Shown in pieces: positions 19,340 to 31,600 of a stretch of DNA of 64,000 nt (positions are counted from its first letter, which is position 1; each line of letters begins with the position of its first letter). A program made the translations under genes and the position numbers. Location of the stretch: contig JBBMOA010000020.1 in the NCBI GenBank assembly GCA_037954235.1, positions 8,352,501 through 8,416,500 of the forward strand. The letters run 5' to 3'. Source of the stretch: Aulostomus chinensis. Its lineage: Eukaryota > Chordata > Actinopteri > Syngnathiformes > Aulostomidae. Below the pieces are notes generated by a model that was not told where the DNA came from, ran no database searches, and saw nothing but the letters and a program-made list of their open reading frames with translations.

Positions 19340-22300
19340 CTACAGGTACATGCCATTAATGAGGTAATCAGACTCCTCTGTAGTGAGGGGTCGTGCTTTC
19401 TTCAGCTTGTGGCGAACCAGTCTGAGTCGACAGCCAATCATGAGCAGCAGCAGAGCAGTGATAATCAGACCAAGAGCCAGTGGAAGGATCGCACCTGGAG
19501 GAATCAAATTAGGAAGATGACAAGTACAGCATGAACATGACGCTCAAACAGACACACACACACAAACGTTGGGTTGTATTTTCACCTGACTCTGGAACTG
19601 GATGTCCTCCAGTCACTGGGAATGGTTTGGCAATTGAGATATCACTCTCTGCTTGGTTTTGAAAGACCTTAGGGGCAGCTTAAAAAGAACATATATTACT
19701 TAGATTTCTGCATGTTATTCACACAATTTTTATTGAAATGTATCCAAGGTTTACCTATCTCTGTCTGCTTTGTGACAGGAGGAGTCACAGTTGCGGGCTT
19801 GAACACTGGGCCTTGAAGATAGTGAGAGTGAAAATTTGCTTTGTCGAGTTGGAGTTAGAAAATATGGTATAAAAATAAACTGGAGAGAGACGTCTTCCTA
19901 CTTTTCTGTATACATTCACTGACACAGTCCGATTCTTGAAGGAAGTTGTTGTGGTTACCCTGGCAACCACCATACAGGAAATGCTTGCATTCTCCTGCTT
20001 GCCGGTCATAGTACCAGCGTGGGAAGGTGCCTTTGCAAGGTCCAACAATTGGAGCTGCAGCACACAGATCTGGAGAGACAGACAGAGAGCAGAGCCAGAC
20101 TTGATCACACTTGTAAAACCTTATTTAAAAATTAACTTCTGCTACTGAGGATAAAATGTATGCATTCTAAGTCCATCCATCCAGCCAGCCATTTTCTACC
20201 ACTTATCCTGTTAAGGGTCGCAGGGGGGCTGAAGCCTATCCCAGCTGCCTCTGGGCAAGAGGCAGGGTACAGCCTGAACGGGTCGCCAGTCTATCCCAGG
20301 GCCAACACATATAGACAGACAACCATTTGTTCTCAAAGCCAAACCCATGGTTTATGTAGAGTATCCGATTAACCCCGTCCCCTCTTGCATGTCTTTGGCC
20401 TGTGGAAGGAAGCTGGAGTACTTGCAGAGACCACGCAGGCACAGGGAGAACATCCAAACTCCACACAGAAAGACCCCATGCTCAAGCTGGGGCTTGAACC
20501 TTATTGCAGTGAGGCAACAGTACTAACCACTGCACCACCGTGCTGCCCACATTCTAAGTCATTTTGGAAAAAGTTACAGCAAAATGAAAAATGAAAAAAA
20601 AAAAACCTCATATTTTTATATTCAAAATATTGATGGCACTTAGTGATATACAATGAAAAACAACCAACAATTATTTTTTGATTAAAAATACATCTTTGTT
20701 TTATGTATAAAATTTTACATATGATGAAATATCTACACTCAATTAAGGGAAAGTTGCACTAAAGTTCAGTGAAGTTTTAGGTGGTGCATAAAAACAGTAA
20801 CTAACAAAACCACATCAAAAAGTGTATAGCATTTGGATTTTTTTCCTCCCCTCTGTCCTAAACAAAGGTAACTTCTTATTTTTCAGTGTTCAGATGCAGG
20901 ACAGAAGAGACAGAGCACTTTGCCTCAGTAATATGTTGGTTAAGTGGCAGTGGGGGAAGTAGTCCCATTGGGGTGTCTCTGCCTCATTTGGGGATCAGAT
21001 GGCAGACAGGATAGAGGCGCTTTGTTCCAGCTCTCAGTGAGGATTCAGCATAGAGCAGCTTTCCCAGGGAAGGCAGAGTGGCCCTGTGGCTTTGCCAGCT
21101 TTTAGAGCTCAGTGCTCAACTGCTGCTTACAGAGGCTCCATCTGCTCCCAATACACACTGGAAAGCTCTGTGCCACTTAACAAAAAGGACACTGAACTAA
21201 TCTCAAAGTAATGGAGGATCATGTTGTTCAAAATCCTCACAGAAACATGTAAAATACTCTGGCTGCTTCTTCACAGACATTTTTGAGTGGAGAGGGACAA
21301 TAGGTCTGAAATAAAGGAAATAGATTCCTTTGCCTTAATGACTACCAATGTACTATTGCAAAAAAAAAAAAAAAAGTGTCATTCAAAGATGATTTCTATT
21401 ATATTTTTTTCATTATTATTTTTGTTACCCTGGCTCAAAATAAAGATCATCATGAAACACACGAATGAAACTCATTGGTTTTGTCAAAAACAAACACACA
21501 AAAATGTGAATATCAGCATTAACTATCTGTATCTGCCCAGAATAAGTGCATTCATAATGTATCTGGACCAGGTCACCACTGCTTTAGCCTGTCATGATGC
21601 TCGTAATGAAATAAAAGTGCTCTTTTCTCTTTAAACAGACAATGGACAATGCACTTAAAACGCAACCACACCTTGACTCCCTGAATTGTCCTGTTGTGGT
21701 GGACTGGCTTTGCTCCTGTCCTGAGGTGCTACGATGTTCTGCACTGTCTTCCTCAGTGAAGCCTGGAGCATGGAGCTGTCCTCAGCCTCTTCGGTTTGGG
21801 TCACAGACAGGTGAGGGCCAGGTACATCAACTGGGTGAGTCACAGACTTCCGACTGCCATCAACTAGAAAGATTACAGAAAACTGTTGAAGGGGGACAAT
21901 GCTCTTTTTGACCCTGCTTTCCTTCATTCATTCACATTAAATGCAGTACTTGAATTTGCTGATGATGAAATTTGCCATTTCACAAGTGAAAGTCACAGTT
22001 TTCTCACAGTTTGGACAGAAGTCTTCATCAGAGCGATCTGGACAGTGTTGCTTGCCGTCGCAGGCATACGTGATATCAATACAACAGCCGTCATCACACT
22101 TGAACTGGTAGTTTGAGCAGTGGCCTGTGCAGACTGAACACACAAATCATGTGAAACTCAGTGAAAAATAGAGATTTTTAAACATCTACATTTAATTTCA
22201 ACTGGCTGAAATAACAACATTCGGTAATTAATCCATTAAGGCCAGCAAACACAAGTACCTCTTGACTTTAGGGGGCATCAGTACATTACACATACAATAT

Positions 22301-24666
22301 GTGTTGGCAATGGCTTCACCTTCTGCTTGATGTTTTGGTGCCAGCACGGTGACAGAGATGTTGTCAGAACTCTTTTGACCAGCTGTGTCTGTAACAGTCA
22401 TCTGGAATGTGTAGACACCCTCCTGGAGGCCACTTATCTTCAGCAGCCCGGGATGAGTTGCCTTCAAATCAAACATGCACAATTTAAAAAAAAAAAAAAA
22501 ATCAATAATAAGCAAAAAATTTGGTTTATCATTTCAAAGATAGACTGAGATGGTGTTAGTTCTACCAAGACTTTTTGTGTCTTTTCATGAAAAGTTGGAT
22601 TTTTTTCAACAAATGCGGATTTTGGTACAGTACGGTTCATATAATCATATTTTTTTCATTTTTTATGCCACTTCTGATTTTATTGCTCTTTGGACTCCTT
22701 TTTGACATAATTAAAAAAAAATCCAAAATAAAACATGGCACAAAAGAGAAAACTATACAATGGAAATAAAAAAACCAATGAGAAATGTAAAAATCACCTC
22801 GTGCACCTCGTGTGTATTATTTTACATTATGGAACATTGTTTAAGAATAGATAATAGATAATACAGTATATGCTGTTTGGTAAATATTTTAATAATGCTC
22901 ATTCTTAACAGTGTATCTTTTTCTAACTGGTTTAGTGTGAGGATTTATATAAAAATGCAGGATATTGGTTGTCTGAGGAGTTTGCCTCTGAGACTGAGGG
23001 GAGCCTAATGTCTTTGGGAATCGTGTTTAACTCTTATCTCTGTTGGTACAGCCAGATATGATGGAGCTCTGAGCACAAGCCACTCTGTTGCCTTAACTAA
23101 TGCAAACACACAAATGTAACCTGACACTGGTGTCTGGGAGAACCATTAGTGACTCTCTTCATATGGCAAATATGAAAAGTGGAATCATCTGAACAGGGGT
23201 ATTCCTTTATATTATTTTTATGTTATTCATGGATTTATATTAGCTTGGAGTTTCCAGATTAAATTCTCTGTCTTTTACCAGTCAAAAGCTATTCCTTGTG
23301 ACATCCACTGACCTTCATACTGATGGCTGTGTCCCCTTTGACTAAGGTCCACTCATAGCGGCTGATCCCGTGGTCATCCAGACTGTCCCGACCATCCAGA
23401 ACAGCCCAGTCGGTGGGCAGCTGGATCATCACATCCTGTCCAGCATCACTGCGGGGAGGCTCATCAATGTCTGCAAAATCAAACAGGAAATCATTGGACG
23501 GAGTCTACTACATTCAGTATATCTTATTTAAAGTGTATTTCTATGTAGGCATATTAATATTTCATTCTATTTTAGGCAAAAACTTAGTACTGTATTGCAT
23601 AATGATGATTCAAACCATCTTAAACACCAATTCATTATTTTTGAGGAGCATTTTTCCTTTCTTTTTTTAAGGCAAATCACCAGTTAAAAGAGGAAATTAT
23701 GATTGACACCCTAAAAAAAAAAAGTCACTTGTGTCAATGTCCTGATCTTAGTTAAGTCCAAACCTAAAAGGCAAATCATTAACTGTGTCCCCTCCTTCAA
23801 GATAGGCCTTTGTTAGTGGCCACTTCAAAATGCACAGATGTACAGCACAGTAAGAAAGCTGACATATCTGAGGCTGATTATCAAATTTGATTCACTTCCA
23901 CCACGTTCCAACACAAACTGAGACCACTACACATCTCATTTTTCAATATGAGCCTCACATCATGAAAAAAAAAATTCTCCTGGTATAGATTTCAAATATT
24001 AGCTTCTGAAAACATGTAATTTTTTTTATCTGGCATCCTGGTTCTTTAATAGTTAAATTATAGCATTGTAGTATGTAATGCTTAAATGAGCCCACCTTGT
24101 GTATCATCCTCATCAGGGGGACCTTCCCCAGGCCCTCTCGCGGAGCCGCCCGGGGGAACAGGGAGGTGTCCCAGGGTGGTGTTGGTCGCGCGGCTGTAAG
24201 TTGTGAAGCCTTGTAATGGAGCGAACGAGCAGACATTTTTGTTCCTATAGGTGCAGTTGAACAGATAGCAGTTGAGAGTCTCCCCTGGCTGCCTCAGATC
24301 TCCCTGGACCACCGCCACGGTGCAGTGGGGCTGGGAACAGCAGGCATACATACAGTCCTTCCAGGTGAACACCCTGTCCGGGGCCAGCAGAAAGGTAGCC
24401 CCTTGCTCGATGGAGGCCTTGGCGCGGATGATGTGTTCCCCGACGGAAGTAAAGTCGCCCACACAGGAGTCAACCACATCCCCTGCCGCCTTATACGCCT
24501 TGTCCTGTTGGAGCTGTTTACGGAATTCCTCCAGGAGTTCCTCCACCCCAGATATTTTGGATTTTAAGTCAGATATAGGCGAAGTCCGAGTGTGAATGCG
24601 TGGCAACACGCAGAGCAGTAGCACACAGGCGAGAATCAGCAAGGGATGCTGCAGATGCAGAGCCAT
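19340..24666 (-). CDS. lrp11: LDL receptor-related protein 11, complete, with a Kunitz domain
   Basis: Type I membrane protein of unclear molecular role. Coding exons from 5': 24666-24096, 23470-23313, 22461-22320, 22133-22008, 21863-21672, 20069-19902, 19811-19755, 19678-19586 and 19494-19340 (stop TAG). They total 1662 bp in frame, 553 residues; human LRP11 is about 500. The start at 24666 (MALHLQHPLLILACVLLLCV) gives a clean signal peptide; an upstream in-frame ATG at 24774 would hide it. Domains: signal 1-27; cysteine-rich MANSC about 65-155; PKD about 193-288; LDL-receptor class A 291-332 (CDDGCCIDITYACDG, CPDRSDEDFC); acidic linker 333-396; Kunitz 397-452; stalk 453-503; transmembrane about 505-525 (LPLALGLIITALLLLMIG); short tail ending INGMYL. 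The neighbour pcmt1 is convergent, as in human. Confidence 0.93.
19902..20069 (-). CDS. lrp11: Kunitz (BPTI-type) domain exon of lrp11
   Basis: One exon, phase 1 at both ends, encodes a complete Kunitz domain. It has six cysteines in the canonical order, GPCKGTFPRWYYD with Lys at the P1 position, then CKHFLYGGCQGNHNNF and a last pair DCVSEC. P1 Lys predicts inhibition of trypsin-like serine proteases. The symmetrical phase allows the exon to be gained, lost or skipped without shifting the frame. Confidence 0.92.
20174..20549 (-). mobile_element. Teleost SINE-like repeat (copy 3) in an lrp11 intron
   Basis: A complete inverted copy: (GGAT)n tail at the left, GGGCAGCACGGTGGTGCAGT head at the right. 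It is flanked by CATTCTAAGTC at 20163-20173 and 20550-20560. It lies directly upstream of the Kunitz exon in transcript order, in the same orientation as the gene. The rest of this intron (20561-21671) shows no recognised feature. Confidence 0.85.
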
Positions 24667-24928
24667 GTTGTTTACGCAGTCAGGCGGCGTCTCCTTCTTC
24701 TGCCTCCAGCTACTCTCCGATGCATGAAGCCAGTTACAGCCGCAGTCCAGGAAATAAAACCCAGCAATACTCACATTAACACAGTAGTTAACATCTTAGT
24801 AGCCCCAAATCTGGAGCGTAGGTAAGTGGTGGGGGAAATTTTGTCTTCTGACGATGCTAAAAATCCGTTGTTGTCATGGTGAGGAGGAGACCACCGCGAG
24901 ACCAGATCAGAGCTGCTCAAGAGTCTGC

Positions 24929-24936
24929 TGACGTCA
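24929..24936. promoter_or_regulatory. Consensus CRE (TGACGTCA) upstream of lrp11
   Basis: A full palindromic CREB/ATF site about 263 bp upstream of the lrp11 start codon, in the probable promoter region. It is a motif match only; no TATA box is evident around it. Confidence 0.4.
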
Positions 24937-25106
24937 CAATGGTGAATTTGTTTTCAGGTAACCTGCTGTGTGCGGTCACTGCTGCAAACTACAGTGCAAT
25001 GTAATAGAAGGGATAAGCCATTTTCAGTTTGTCATAATTATCAAAAGAGGAGTTGGTCATGTTGGAAAACTGAATTTAACATAAACAGTCAGAGGTACTG
25101 TATGTT

Positions 25107-25108
<2 letters not shown>

Positions 25109-25176
<68 letters not shown>

Positions 25177-25217
25177 CACACACACATATAAAAACACATG
25201 TATATCGATATAGATAT

Positions 25218-25262
<45 letters not shown>
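25109..25262 (+). repeat. Compound (GT)(AT)n(AC)n microsatellite
   Basis: A short GT run, about 55 bases of TA, a short mixed spacer and about 44 bases of CA. A second TA/TATAG-rich patch follows at 25325-25375. Confidence 0.95.
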
Positions 25263-25264
<2 letters not shown>

Positions 25265-25537
25265 AATCTATTTATATAGCAGGTAAACTAAGTATGGAAC
25301 ACATCACCATTTTTCTCAGTAAATATAGTACAGTATAGTATAGTATAATACATATTATATTATATATATATTTTTTAAAAATGCTACTGACATGAAATTT
25401 TCACCAGATGTCGTTAAAAACCCATGCAACCCACACATACGTAAAAATCAAACCTGTCAATCTGTCAGTAATTAGAGAGCAATCCTGCCCCTAGTCAGTG
25501 CAACTTAATACAGTATCAGCTGGTTCAGTTCAAACTG

Positions 25538-26516
25538 ATGGCCCATAAAAAGGTGTCACACAAGAAACATCTGGGTAAAAGCAAAGAGCTCTCTCAAGAT
25601 CTGCACAACCAGAGAACCAAGTTCTCTGATGACTCTGCGATCGTCGGCCTCATTACTGATGGAGATGATCGGGAGTACAGGGGACTGATGGAGGACTTCG
25701 TGGACTGGTGCCTGCAGAACCACCTCCAGATCAACCCGGGGAAGACTAAGGAGCTGGTTGTGGATTTCTGCAGGAAACAACATTCTCCACCTGCACCAGT
25801 GAACATCCAGGGTTCAAACATAGAGAGGGTCACCTCCTACAAGTACCTTGGTGTTCACCTGAACAATAAACTGGACTAGTCACACAACACGGACGCCCTG
25901 ATCAGGAAGGGGCAGAGCCGGCTCTTCCTGCTCAGAAAACTGAGGTCTTTTGGAGTGCAGGGGTCACTCCTTAAGACCTTTTATGACTCTGTAGTGGCCT
26001 CAGCCATCCACTTTGGCATCGCCTGATGGTCAGGCAGCATCTCAGCCCGGGACAGAGAGAGATTGGACCGGCTGGTCAGGAGGGCCGGCTCTGTCTTGGG
26101 CTGCTCCCTGGACACTCTGGAGGAGGTGGGCAACAGGAGGATGCTGGCTAAGCTCACAGCTATGATGGACAGACCCTCCCACCCCCTCCAGGCCACTCTG
26201 ACAGAACTGGGCAGCTCCTTCAGCCAGAGACTGTTACACCCACGCTGCAAGAAGGAGAGGTACCGCCGCTCATTCCTGCCCACTGCTGTCAGTCTGTTTA
26301 ACAGTCACACCTGAACTCTGGACTCCATTTCTCACTGGAACACTTAACAGCACAGACACTTTTTCTCTTAAACTTTTAATAATTTTGTAATATTTGTATA
26401 TTTAATATTTCCATATTTGATTGTGTGTGGCTCTTAATGTCTATACTATTTGCTCTTTGCTGCTGTAAACTGAAAATTTCTCCATTGTGAGACTAATAAA
26501 GTCTTATCTTATCTTA
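25538..26516 (+). pseudogene. 5'-truncated L2-like LINE, reverse-transcriptase tail
   Basis: Plus-strand remnant of a reverse transcriptase: FSDDSAIVGLI (the FADD-box equivalent), then WCLQNHLQINPGKTKELVVD, SYKYLGVHLNNKLD, an in-frame stop at 25877, a second stop near 26024, and LDRLVRRAGSVLGCSLDTLE through RYRRSFLPTAVSLFNSHT. The 3' tail ends ACTAATAAAGTCTTATCTTA, the short-repeat tail of L2 elements. Two stops and the missing 5' part make it dead. Confidence 0.85.
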
Positions 26517-26524
26517 ACCTCATT

Positions 26525-27235
26525 GCTGCAAAATATACTGATGGCATTGGTTACAGAAGGATTTCTTACCTTCTGAATATTCCAGTGAGCACCGTTGTGG
26601 CCATAATCCAGAAGTGGAAATAACATAATTTTACCATAAACCGGCCAATACCAGGTGCTCCTCGCAAGATTTCTGACAGAGGAGTTAAAGGTATTATCAG
26701 AAGAGTTGTCCAAGAGTCAAGGACCACTTGTAGAGAGCTTCAGAAAGACCTGGAATTAGCAGGTACAATTATTTCAAAGAACACAATAAGTAATGTACTC
26801 AACAGCCATGGCCTGTTATGCATGCTCACCATGCAAGACTCTGTTGCTGATGAAAAAATGATGTTGAAGCTTGTTTAAAGTTTGCTGCACAACATTTAGA
26901 CAAGCCTGTGAAATACTGGGAGAAAATAGTTTGGTCAGATGAGACCAAAACTGAACTCTTTGAATGCCATAATACACACCATGTATGGAGGTCACGTGAC
27001 ACTGCACATCACCCTAAAAATACCACACCAACAGTGAAGTTTGGAGGTGGGAATATCATGGCCTGGAGCTGTTTTCAGCATACAGCAGGGGCAAACTTCA
27101 TACAACTTAAGGAAGGATGAACCGAAAAATGTACCGAAAAATTCTTGATAAAAATCTGCTGCCATCTTCCAGAATGTTGAAGATGAAACAAGGGTGGACA
27201 TTTCAGCAAAGGGGCCCACTGCTCTATTCAAATGT
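26525..27235 (+). pseudogene. Tc1-like transposase fragment, N-terminal and central parts
   Basis: Readable pieces in order: PGAPRKISDRGVKGIIRR (second helix-turn-helix), then RTTCRELQKDLELAG, then WEKIVWSDETKTELFECHNT (second catalytic Asp, SDE) and VKFGGGNIMAWSCF. It has stops and frame changes, and the C-terminal SPDLNPIE block is missing. No terminal repeats were found. Confidence 0.8.
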
Positions 27236-28627
27236 CCTACACTCTGCACCTGGCATTACACTCGCGCTGTGCTGTTATTACGGAGATTGCCGTAGCAACC
27301 ATTATACGGTCGGAAAGCGCAACTTCTCTACTTTTGGGAACCGTTGGAATTTTTACGATAGCGCTTATGGTACAGGAATTAAGGTAATGGGAGTGACGCA
27401 TGCAATTTGGGAGTGCCGGCGCTCCCTTCGGTTTCAAAGGGTTAAAAGTTTTATTATGTAAAAAGGGAAATAATGCAGCTGTGCAGAAAAATAATTAAAT
27501 ACCACAATAAACCCCTGAAAATGCGATCAATTTTTCTACCTGATACAAAAAACATACCAAGATTACATGAACATACAAATATTTTTCATTTCATGTTCAA
27601 CTGCACTCCAATGTAACGTAAGAACTTTACACATCCTTTCACAGTCTCAAAGAGAAAAGTTTTATTGTAACAATATGCTATATAAATATTGAATCATTTT
27701 AAATATCAAACAAAATTGACATGCTGCTTATGATTAGTTTTCATATTTTCTGACATCATGGTTTCAAATTTAAAAAAGGCTCTTCTGCATGAAATTGGCT
27801 TTCATTTCAGAATTTCAATATAATATACATCTTATTGAAGAAAGGTAACAGAGACAAATAAACAGATGTAATATTTGTCATCTCCACTTGATTTGTGACT
27901 TTAGAAAATCATACAATACAATTCCTGTATGTATGTGTTAATTGTAGACTGTCCAAAACACATGGAAATGTATTTATCATTTGTATTTATTAACATTTAT
28001 TTTTCAATGTATTTAAACATAATCACATATAATTATATAACGCAATATTTACATGTTTCTGAAAAATAAAAACGCTGAGTCACACTATTAAAGAAAATGT
28101 GAAAAAAATTAAATAAGTCTCATACTGTTAAAAAAAGCATGCTTTGACATCCTTTAGATTAAATTAAAAATACAATTCAATAAAGTAGTGATAAGACGCC
28201 TTCAATAAAAGCATTAGTATAGATAAAACAAAACTTGAATTTTTAAAACATAGTATTTTTCGTCTCAGGCAAGAAAATGGTCAGTCTCCAGTTTTGTAAA
28301 CATCTTGCAAAGACAGTTTTCAAGACTTCAGTGATGAGTTCGACTTAACCCACAAATAGGTGTCAACAAAGCGTAGTCCATGACAAAATTAATGGCACTT
28401 CTCAGTGATTCTTGCTTTCAAAATGACCTTTTTCCACCAATATCCTTTTGATTTCTCTTAAACTGATCAAAACCCCCCAACAAAACTGGTCAAGTCTTGT
28501 GAGGCTGGAAAGCCGTTCTGCACACTGCAAACATGTTCTCCTTATAGCTGTGCTCTTATAAATACTGAGGTATGGAGGAGAATACTTAGCAGTTGTGAAA
28601 TCGTCCAGCTTCTCTGCGTAGTCACCA
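27236..28627. other. Intergenic DNA and map3k5 3' UTR
   Basis: 27236-27450 is an unassigned, comparatively GC- and CpG-rich patch unlike its AT-rich surroundings. 27451-28627 is AT-rich and probably holds the map3k5 3' UTR; minus-strand AATAAA motifs occur near 27984 and 27660. No other gene is seen. Confidence 0.4.
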
Positions 28628-31600
28628 TTACTTAAGGCCTCTGGCTGGCTTCTGTCTGTAGTCTGTGATGGCCTTCCACAGTTTACACAAGATCCCACCT
28701 CTAACCAGGAAACAGAGGAAGATGTTAGACTGGAAGGTCACAGCTTAATGATAATCTTCAGAAATCACAGTTAGCTTCACAAATAAGCTTCACTTCTGAA
28801 GAACATTTTCATTTGTTTGGAACAAGTGCACACTGTGACATTTTCTTTAACATTGCCAATTGTTGGGCTTGAACAATAAACAATAGTACAAAACAACCTC
28901 CCTTTCCCATCTTAGATCTTTGGTTTCATTGGATAGTGGAGATGTTTGGGGCTCACCAGAATTCAGATGATCTTTCCCACAATTTCAAACAAGCAAACTC
29001 TGTTCCACACCAAAATGGGGGGCTTGGTTCAATTCCAAGAGTTGTGAAATTAAAAGGACCAAATATAGGAAGTAAACCAAAGAACATTAATTTCATTGGC
29101 TCACACATGCAGGTGACGACCCAATGAAATAGATGGCAAGTCAGGAAAGAGGGCCTTATGAGATTTTTTTTAATTTTCAAAACAAAGAAGGTGAGATTTC
29201 ATTTCAGCCATGGAAGATGTTTTGAGTAGGGGGTATGGGGCACTGTGAACCACCACTTCATGTTGAGAGATGATGAGCTGTGGCTAGAACACACATAGAG
29301 AACATTTTTGTTTTGAAAACAAGAGAAAAGGGACGAAATGCTGATTTAATGCCATTAAATTACATGTAATAAAAGAAAAGCACGAATTTTTATTGCTTCA
29401 TAAACATAATTTTAGAGCAGCCTGATTTTGAGGGAACCAACTACCTAAAACACAGCTTTTTAGAGGCACTATGCAGAAGTGTTGAGTCTCCTGACTCACA
29501 CACTCTTCAACTCAAGTAGCGTCAATATTACAGTAACACAGCTGTGTAATTTGTTTAAAGGTCTTAGATGCTTTGAAAAGGAACAACAATAGGATATATA
29601 TTACAGACTCTTCCATTATGCAACACGCAGTGAGCATAGCTTCTCTTCCATGTTAATGGTATTTATGTGTCAGCATGTATTTTCGTGTCTCAGTCTTTAA
29701 TGCAGAAGTGAAATCGTTTCATTCATATTAAAAAAAATTCAAAAAGTGGAGCACTACCTCAGTCTTAAACTCTTTAGATCATCTCTTGTTACATCGTGGA
29801 GGACGTCGTTCAATGTATATTCCTCTCTGAGTATCTAAAGAAAAACAACGACAACACATCTCTTAGAAGACAATATTTTACATGAGATGCATTTAATGAT
29901 CTCATTATATTCAGGAAAACTAAGCACAAATGTTGGTCTGAGTGGGTGTTGTGATCATAGACTAGGTAAATCCCCACTGTGTTAATAGAGTCCTGGTCAG
30001 CTCCACAAAGCCTCAGCCAGCTGCTCAACTCTGGGTCTTCATGTCTCTCTGCAGGTTGACTCATTTGTGCTTCTGGGATTCCTGGTGATGCATCTGTTGG
30101 TGAAAAGAGAAAACACAATACTGAACCTATTCATCATATTTTATGTGGTGAAAATTAGTTGTCCTCAGCATTTGTTGAGTTTTGGTTTTAGAATTAGGAT
30201 ATAGAAAAACAGGATGTGGGCCATATCATGTCTTGGCGATTTTTGGCAAGAAATGTCTAAAATATAGTGCATATACATATTTTCACTTTAGGGATTTAGC
30301 AACAAGATTTTAAAATGGAAACGCTACACACACCAAGGGTTTGTTGTGAGGTGTTGACTGGACGCAGACTTGAAAAAGGGACAAAACTGAACAGATCAAA
30401 GGTATAAAACCTTTTATAAAAAGGTACAAAACACTGGCATTTACTTGAATTGGATTGTCATCTTAATAGTGTATACCACAAGAGGATGTTGTTTGAATAT
30501 CCCTGATGGCAGCTACCAAAACCTGATGACAAAAAAAGTCAAGCTTTGAAGACTCTTTGCTTATTTGCTAAACATAGAAGCATGGTATCCCGTGACAGTA
30601 GATTTTGTTGATTTTAATCATCCGATTTCCTCTTTAATTAGTAGTGAAAAAGTATCAATTCCCCTCAAGATGAGATAACTTGTGCATCTTACTTTCCAGG
30701 AGAAAACACTACTGGATTCACTGTCTGAGAACCCTGTCACCTCACAGATTAAAAATAGATGAGTGTTTTCTGTAAAATTTGTAGATATTTAGATTAAGTC
30801 CTGTATGCTGCTCATTTAGAGCTGCGGTTTTAACTTTGTCTGCATATCAATAAGAATTTATTTTTTGTACATGTTTTTCATGTGGTGTTGCATTAGAGAT
30901 GTAGCTTGATTGTTAAATGACTGTTGGATGTGCTGTCAGCTTATATAAGAGTTCTTGAATTTTTCATTTGTTGATCTTGAAGAAGGCCAAAGAAACAAAA
31001 TGTCATTCATATAAAAAAAAACCCACTGTATATAGAGTCATATATAGTGGGCAACACTTTTTTCCCTTTTTCGACCCCAAAAAGGTGCAAAGAAGGTCGA
31101 GACCATGAGACCATCATAATCAGACAATTACCATCTAAGAAAGTCTGTGTCATAATGTTTATATGTAATTTTTGGATGAACGTCTTCCAGTTAGGGCACA
31201 ATGTACACTTCCTGACTGTGATGAGATTGCTATTTTACCAGAAACACTTTGTCACATCTTGATTAAGATAGTAAAATGGGATTTTGGTAAGCTTGTGAGC
31301 TGTATTGCACTGTTAATTATCATGTACTTTAAGAATAGAAAGTGCATTTTGATCTAACATCAGCAGAGGTCGTGCTAATTTGATATATAAAGAGTGTTTG
31401 TGTAAAGATGAATTAGATCATAATAAAGACCTGCAGGCTGAGATCGCAGCTTCAGTAGTCTAATCTCCTGCTCTCTCTCTTCCAGGACTTGTTGAAGGAT
31501 GGCCTGGTATTCTCGCTCCTTGTCCAGCAGCTGTTCCAGCAGCCTGGGGTCACACAATCAGGAGCAAAATAAAAGCACAAACTGATGACTCATGCAGACA

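Noticed and set aside
24272..24595. 107-codon plus-strand frame
   Set aside because: Antisense shadow of lrp11 exon 1, whose minus-strand frame is clearly the coding one.
24667..24774. Upstream in-frame ATG of lrp11 at 24774
   Set aside because: It would place 36 residues ahead of a textbook signal peptide beginning at 24666.
25109..25262. Poly-VCVCV and poly-YIYIY open frames around microsatellites
   Set aside because: Translation of AT/AC repeats; no gene. The same applies near 7802, 16960, 51736, 57888 and 58674.
28402..28698. 98-codon minus-strand frame starting MGSCVNCGRPSQ
   Set aside because: It overlaps the last map3k5 exon in a different frame; the in-frame reading GGILCKLWKAITDYRQ matches the family.
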